Below, piece by piece: positions 59,344-64,000 of a stretch of DNA of 64,000 bases. The notes under the pieces are model-generated. The model was not told the origin of the DNA. It did not search any database and saw nothing but the letters and a program-made list of their open reading frames with translations. A program made the translations under genes and the position numbers. This DNA comes from Lojkania enalia (taxonomy: Eukaryota > Ascomycota > Dothideomycetes > Pleosporales). Within the stretch, counting starts at the first letter, position 1, and each line of letters begins with the position of its first letter. The stretch is from assembly GCA_010094045.1 (NCBI GenBank), contig ML986610.1:1-64000 (forward strand), given 5' to 3'.

Positions 59344-61210
59344 ATGGCTATATTCAATAGCGTTCAGTCGCTGCGACTGCGCAACCTCCTCCAAGGGCAG
59401 ACTGCGCCGGACTTTGTGTCCATGGCAAACACTCCCGACTCCTATTATTCCGCTACCAATGGCATCATGGATGCCCTGAAAAAGAAGAAGCTCCCGCCGC
59501 ACAGCTCACATCCTGATTTCGCCAACCTCACACTGCTAGTGTTCGAAGCCGTGCTTGAGGTCGTCTGCGTAAGCTTGCCAGGCTACATTGTGGCGCGGAT
59601 GGGCATGTTCGATGCAGAAGCCCAAAAGTTTGTGGCCAATCTCAACACCCAGCTATTTACACCATGTTTGAGTATGGGGCCCCGTGCACCTCTAATTATG
59701 CATTCCCTAACATCTTGCCTCACTTAGTCTTCACAAAGCTCGCCTCCCAGCTCAGCGCCGAGAAGCTCGTCGAGCTCGGCGTCATTCCTTTCATCTTCGT
59801 CGTTCAATTGATCGTATCCTATATTGCGGCGATTGCGATATCGCGTATCTGCAGTTTTAAGAAGCGGGCGAGAAACTTTGTTGTTGCAATGGCAGTATGT
59901 TCCGGGCAATCTACGAATGGGTCCAAAGTAGCTAATCATTCTAGGTCTTTGGCAACTCCAACTCTCTCCCAATCTCCCTCGTCATATCTCTCTCAAACAC
60001 ACTTTCAGGACTTCACTGGGATAAAGTTCCCGGAGACAACGATAACGAAGTGGCCGCTCGTGGCATTTTGTATTTACTTATCTTCCAACAACTAGGCCAA
60101 TTGGTGCGGTGGACTTGGGGTTTCAATGTACTCTTGGCTCCTGCAGAAGCCTATAAAGATGAGGATTCTGGCATAAACGCTGCAATCGAACAAGGAGAGT
60201 ACAGTGATGATGAGGTCGAGCACCTCCTTGACGATTCTCACTCTGATTACGAGTCCGGAAATATTACCCCCGAGCTTCGCCGTAGCTATGCGACTTCTAT
60301 TTCCTCTTCCGAATCATCTAGCGACTCGGATAGTCCTTCTTTACGCCGCGAGTGTGCTCAGTCTTCTGTAGAGTTCGCAACGCCTACAAATGGCAATGCA
60401 GTCGTCAAAGGGCCGAGCAACATGAACGGACACGCCAACGGTGACATGGCCAATGGTGCAATCACGTCGTTCAACTCCACCACTCTCAAGGGTCCAAAAC
60501 GGATGTGGCTGCGGTTTTCTGGGGCGATCAAACGCTTCTTCCAATCTATTTCCAGCGGAATGGCTCGCACTGCCCGGCGTACCTTCTTGGCCCTACCTCC
60601 TTGGCTCCAACGAACACTCTGCCGAGTAAACTCATTCCTTGCGAAGTTTCTTCATGGCCTCTGGGAGTTCATGAACCCTCCGCTCTGGGCAATGTTGGCG
60701 GCTATCATTATCGCCTCGGTACCCCAGCTTCAACATCTATTCTTCGACCCCGGAACCTTTGTGAGCAATTCAGTAACCCGCGCGGTCAGCCAAAGTGGTC
60801 AGGTTGCAGTTCCGCTTATTCTAGTTGTGCTGGGTGCCAACCTCGCTCGCAATACGCTTCCCAAGGAGGACTCTCACTCGATAGAAGATACGTCTGTGGA
60901 GAGGAGGCTCGTCATTGCTTCGCTTGTCAGCCGCATGGTCATTCCAACGATTATTATGGCGCCGCTTTTGGCTATCACAGCGAAGTTCGTGCCTGTCAGT
61001 ATACTAGACGACCCGATCTTTGTCATTGTGTGCTTCCTCCTCACCGGGGCACCCAGTGCGCTCCAGCTGGCACAGATCTGCCAAATCAACAACGTTTACA
61101 TGGGGGCCATGGCGAGACTGCTTTTCCAGAGCTACGTCATCTGGATCCTCCCGTCGACTCTGATTCTTGTGATGCTGGCCTTGGAAACGGTGGAGTGGGC
61201 GCAGCAATAG
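59344..61210 (+). CDS. ECM3: Auxin-efflux-carrier family membrane transporter (Ecm3-type)
   Basis: Three exons, 59344-59671, 59728-59894 and 59945-61210, give 586 residues. The N-terminal half carries FEAVLEVVCVSLPGYIVARMGMFD, then across intron 1 NTQLFTPCLIFTKLASQLSAEKL and across intron 2 VFGNSNSLPISLVISLS, the characteristic NSxxLP and helix pattern of the AEC/PILS superfamily. A central hydrophilic loop of about 200 Ser/Glu/Asp-rich residues follows, then five more helices (for example PPLWAMLAAIIIASVPQL and FVIVCFLLTGAPSALQL). Ten membrane segments are expected. Yeast Ecm3 and its relatives are membrane proteins of poorly known substrate, thought to act in the ER. In fungi auxin itself is not an established substrate. 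The ATG chosen is the first in the frame. Confidence 0.92.
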
Positions 61211-62084
61211 TCATCGTGCAGGAGTGGTGCACTGTACTTGAATTGTTTGATTTCTATGTTATCAATTATTTTGTACGGCATTAAAGCAAGGCGCATGGAG
61301 TTTCCCGCCGACATTCAACAAGGCGGCCGCTTGGGTTCGTGAATATGAAATTGCTGGCCGCCATTTCCGAGGCGGGGTTTTGGCGATTGGATACCCAGCA
61401 ATTACCGTCTTCCAGGGGCTGTCGTAAAAGAGTCGGATGCACGGGAGTGGTCTTCGTAGTACAATACATCATTGGGCTTCCAGAGACGCTGCGAGTGCAT
61501 ACATGATTCCCTTGACCATACACGTCCTGCCGGCGCTGATCGACTTGCTGAGGCTGACGTAGCCGCCAAGACTAGCCCGAAGAAGCTCACGACGCGACAA
61601 GCAAGGGCAAGATAACGACAGACTGGCCAGGTGCAAGTTTTGCGAGGACATGGCGCCACCACTTACGCCTTCGCCTCTCGCAGGCTGCTTGCTTAAAGAT
61701 GGCGGCGGTCTGGCCGGCTGCCTCTTCACCTCCCTCCAGCAGTATTCTCTCGCCTGGCGTCTGTCTGGCGCTTGTCTTGGCCCGTCTATACATGCAGCAC
61801 TTCGGCCGTCGCCAGCTTGGACTCACCGCACGCCAATCGCCCTGGCACGTGCGTCCCGGTCGCGCTTTCCGCTCTGGGCCTATCGCTTGCTGCACCTACG
61901 GAGCAGTGCACGGCAGGGCTGCCGATAATCTGGACTCGCACACGACCTACATACCCTTCTCCTAGGACGCGGCTATTTGCAGCAATCCCTCCATATTACC
62001 TCGCTCCGTCGTGCTTTGTGCGTCCAGCACCGCCGCAAACTCCCTTGTCCGCGGCATCCTCCCCGCCCAGTGTTCCTAGTCGAC
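61211..62084. promoter_or_regulatory. Intergenic: promoter of the choline kinase gene
   Basis: 0.87 kb between two plus-strand genes. The right two-thirds are GC-rich, and mutually overlapping frames lie on both strands without recognisable content (for example 61587-61895 minus). No RNA gene or repeat seen. Confidence 0.45.
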
Positions 62085-64000
62085 ATGGCGTCGCTCACTG
62101 GCGGTGGTGGTGAGCCGCCACAGATCCCTGGTGCAGGAACCGAAAGCTTGTCGCCCGGGGCCTCTCGTCGCAGCACAATCGAGGGGAGCCTATCGCCTGC
62201 GTCAAATGCCACAAAAGGTTTGTTTGTTTGCTTTCTTCACTTGGTATCAACACCTTCCCCACTCCACTATCGCTCCTGTGGAGTCTTTCTTTTTTTCCGC
62301 TCGGGACGTGGGCGTCAACTTCCGATATCCCGTGTCAGTCAGTCCCTTGCATTTCTCTGGTCGCACCACTCTGAATCATTCGTCGCCCCAATCATAGTAG
62401 CTCGTTCGCGAGACGGCTGCAACTCACGCAACTGCGCTGTTTGAGCTGCCATTACGGGGCTTCGGCTATTCTTCCGAGCTTCGAACTTCTATCGCCTCCC
62501 CCAAAAGTCCACAAGCTGGCCCAGTTCCGAACGCGAATCGAAATAATCGTTGTCCTTGGACGCCATGCTTATCATTTGATAACAGTTGTAACCATTGCCG
62601 AGCCCGAAAGCATTTCCCCGTTGATGGTAGGTAGGTCAAAAGACCTTGACCAAAATGACACCCTCGACCTCGACAAGTCCGCAAAGCAGTACCGCGCGAG
62701 TGTAAGCGGCAAGCGATTGTCTGGTAGGCCATCAATTGAACGCTTAGGTTCGGCAGCAAGACAAGCTATAGCCGGAAATCCTTCTCTATCGTCCCTTATC
62801 AGTGATGACTCGGATCCCCCAGCTAGCGCCGCTCAACACGGACGCGCTCACGAGAGTCTGCTCAAGCAAGTACAGTCCTGGCTCAAGGACGAGAAGGCAA
62901 GGCGCACAGCACGCAAAGCAAAGAGGAAGGCCTCGTCCAAAGATGCTTCACAAGCCACAAAGTCACACGAAGACACCGCTGCTGGAACTGATGTCACACC
63001 ATCTCGTGAGAGACGAGGTTCTGGTTCTTCAGAAGGCTCCGTTGCTCTTGAGAATCTAGCAAATATCTTGGAGAAGAGCTTGTCCCTAAAGTCGAGTGAG
63101 AAAGCTCCTCGCAGACGAAGAAGTAGCTACAGGTTGTCGGCCATGTTGAAACGCCATTCAGCGGCGTCATCGGATACAGAGTATTTCGATAGTGTTGATC
63201 AACTTGTTCCTAGCTGCGATGCTGTTCTCGATAACTCGAAGACTCTAGCGTATGGCGGAGGGGCACCAGAACCTGGGGTCAAGGAGGCTGGTTTGAGCAG
63301 GCAGAACAGTCTTAACAGAGATAGGGAGGCTTGGTCCACCTTCAAATATGAGATTGTGCGGCTTGCTCATACTCTGAAACTCAAGGGTTGGCGCCGCGTA
63401 CCGTTAGAACTGAGCAATGCTGTTGGCGTTGAGAGACTGAGCGGTGCATTGACGAACGCAGTTTACGTTGTATCGCCACCCAAGGACCTACCATCGCAAA
63501 CTTTCCAGGCAGAGGATGGGGATACGCGCCCGACTCCAAGGAATCCGCCGCCGTGAGTCAGCTGTCCTTAGTTTGGCCCAGTTCTAATATGGAATAGCAA
63601 ACTCCTGCTCCGTATCTATGGTCCGCAAGTAGAGCACTTGATTGACCGAGAGGCTGAACTGCAGATCCTCCAACGACTTGCCCGCAAACATATCGGACCG
63701 CGGCTGCTTGGGACATTCTCTAATGGAAGATTTGAAGAATATCTTCATGCTAAAACGCTGACCTTTGAAGACTTGCGCATCCCAGACACTTCTAAACAGA
63801 TCGCCAAGCGCATGCGAGAGCTCCACGAAGGAATCGATCTGCTTGAGAAAGAGCGAAATGACGGGCCATTTGTGTGGCGCAACTGGGACAAATGGGTCAA
63901 TCGCTGTGGGCAGGTCATAAGCTGGCTTGATGAGCAAATACTGGAATACCAGAAGAATTCTACGTCTTCCGCCTCCGATGCCTGGAAGCAGCGCGGATTT
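62085..64000 (+). CDS. CKI1: Choline kinase, 5' part (runs off the window)
   Basis: Three exons are visible, 62085-62217, 62631-63552 and 63598-64000, giving the first 486 residues; the gene continues past the right edge. The first ~300 residues are a Ser/Lys/Arg-rich regulatory extension. The kinase domain begins around WSTFKYEIVRLAHTLKLKGWRRV, then LSGALTNAVYVVSPP (the nucleotide-binding loop), KLLLRIYGPQVEHLIDRE with the ATP-binding residues, and the helix ILQRLARKHIGPRLLGTF. The catalytic HNDxxxxN and DxE motifs should lie beyond the window. Choline kinase makes phosphocholine in the CDP-choline pathway of phosphatidylcholine synthesis. The first intron (62218-62630, GTTTGT donor) is 413 nt, the longest in the window, and its acceptor is inferred from frame; the second is 45 nt. 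Confidence 0.9.

Noticed and set aside
60505..61284. 259-codon plus-strand frame
   Set aside because: Alternative frame of ECM3-like exon 3, whose own frame carries clear family motifs.
1..64000. CRISPR array, phage, intact transposon or rRNA
   Set aside because: No regularly spaced repeats, terminal repeats with transposase, phage genes or rRNA sequence seen; the window is eukaryotic nuclear DNA.

Overview
The window is nuclear DNA of a filamentous ascomycete (Pezizomycotina). Most genes are split by short introns of 45-70 nt with GT-AG ends (a few GC-AG) and CTAAC/CTGAC-like branch sites. Genes lie on both strands with no operons, and the products are typical fungal housekeeping and secretory proteins: Mis12/Mtw1, a LAMMER kinase, Pbs2, Dbp6, a Gpi3/PIG-A-type enzyme, Sec63, SRP19, a Vps3-like protein and a Coy1/CASP-like protein. 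The class cannot be fixed from the sequence alone. Exon borders were worked out by hand from splice signals, reading-frame continuity and family conservation; there is no transcript evidence.

Layout. 1-3328 is a gene-poor left flank with at most decayed coding sequence. 3.3-10.2 kb: a calcineurin-like phosphoesterase (+), a single-pass membrane protein (-) and the kinetochore protein Mtw1 (-). 11.2-17.7 kb: a LAMMER kinase (-) and a class III aminotransferase (-). 19.7-24 kb: SRP19 (+) and a secreted pepsin-type protease (-). 26.1-31.6 kb: a doubtful small ORF (+), the Dbp6 helicase (-) sharing a 213-bp promoter with the GPI-anchor glycosyltransferase Gpi3 (+), then a secreted DUF3455-type protein (-). 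34.1-41.4 kb: Coy1 (-) divergent from a Vps3-like CORVET subunit (+), then prefoldin subunit 4 (+). 41.9-48.7 kb: an MFS transporter (+), an amino-acid permease (+) and a GT34 glycosyltransferase (-). 50.4-58 kb: an Asn/Phe-rich secreted protein (-), Sec63 (-) and the HOG-pathway MAPKK Pbs2 (-). 59.3-64 kb: an auxin-efflux-carrier (Ecm3-type) protein (+) and the 5' part of choline kinase (+), which runs off the window.

Function. Many genes serve the endomembrane system: protein targeting and translocation (SRP19, Sec63), GPI anchoring (Gpi3), Golgi and endosomal trafficking (Coy1, Vps3-like), Golgi glycosylation (GT34), and cargo (protease, two other secreted proteins, one surface protein, three membrane transporters). 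There is no biosynthetic gene cluster, CRISPR array, intact transposon, rRNA or convincing tRNA. I see no clear new system. The best leads are an Asn/Phe-rich secreted protein with an inverted repeat and a perfect palindrome upstream, a GT34 enzyme with an altered DxD motif, two GC-AG introns (one needed to avoid a stop codon), and a frame-preserving retainable intron in the LAMMER kinase.
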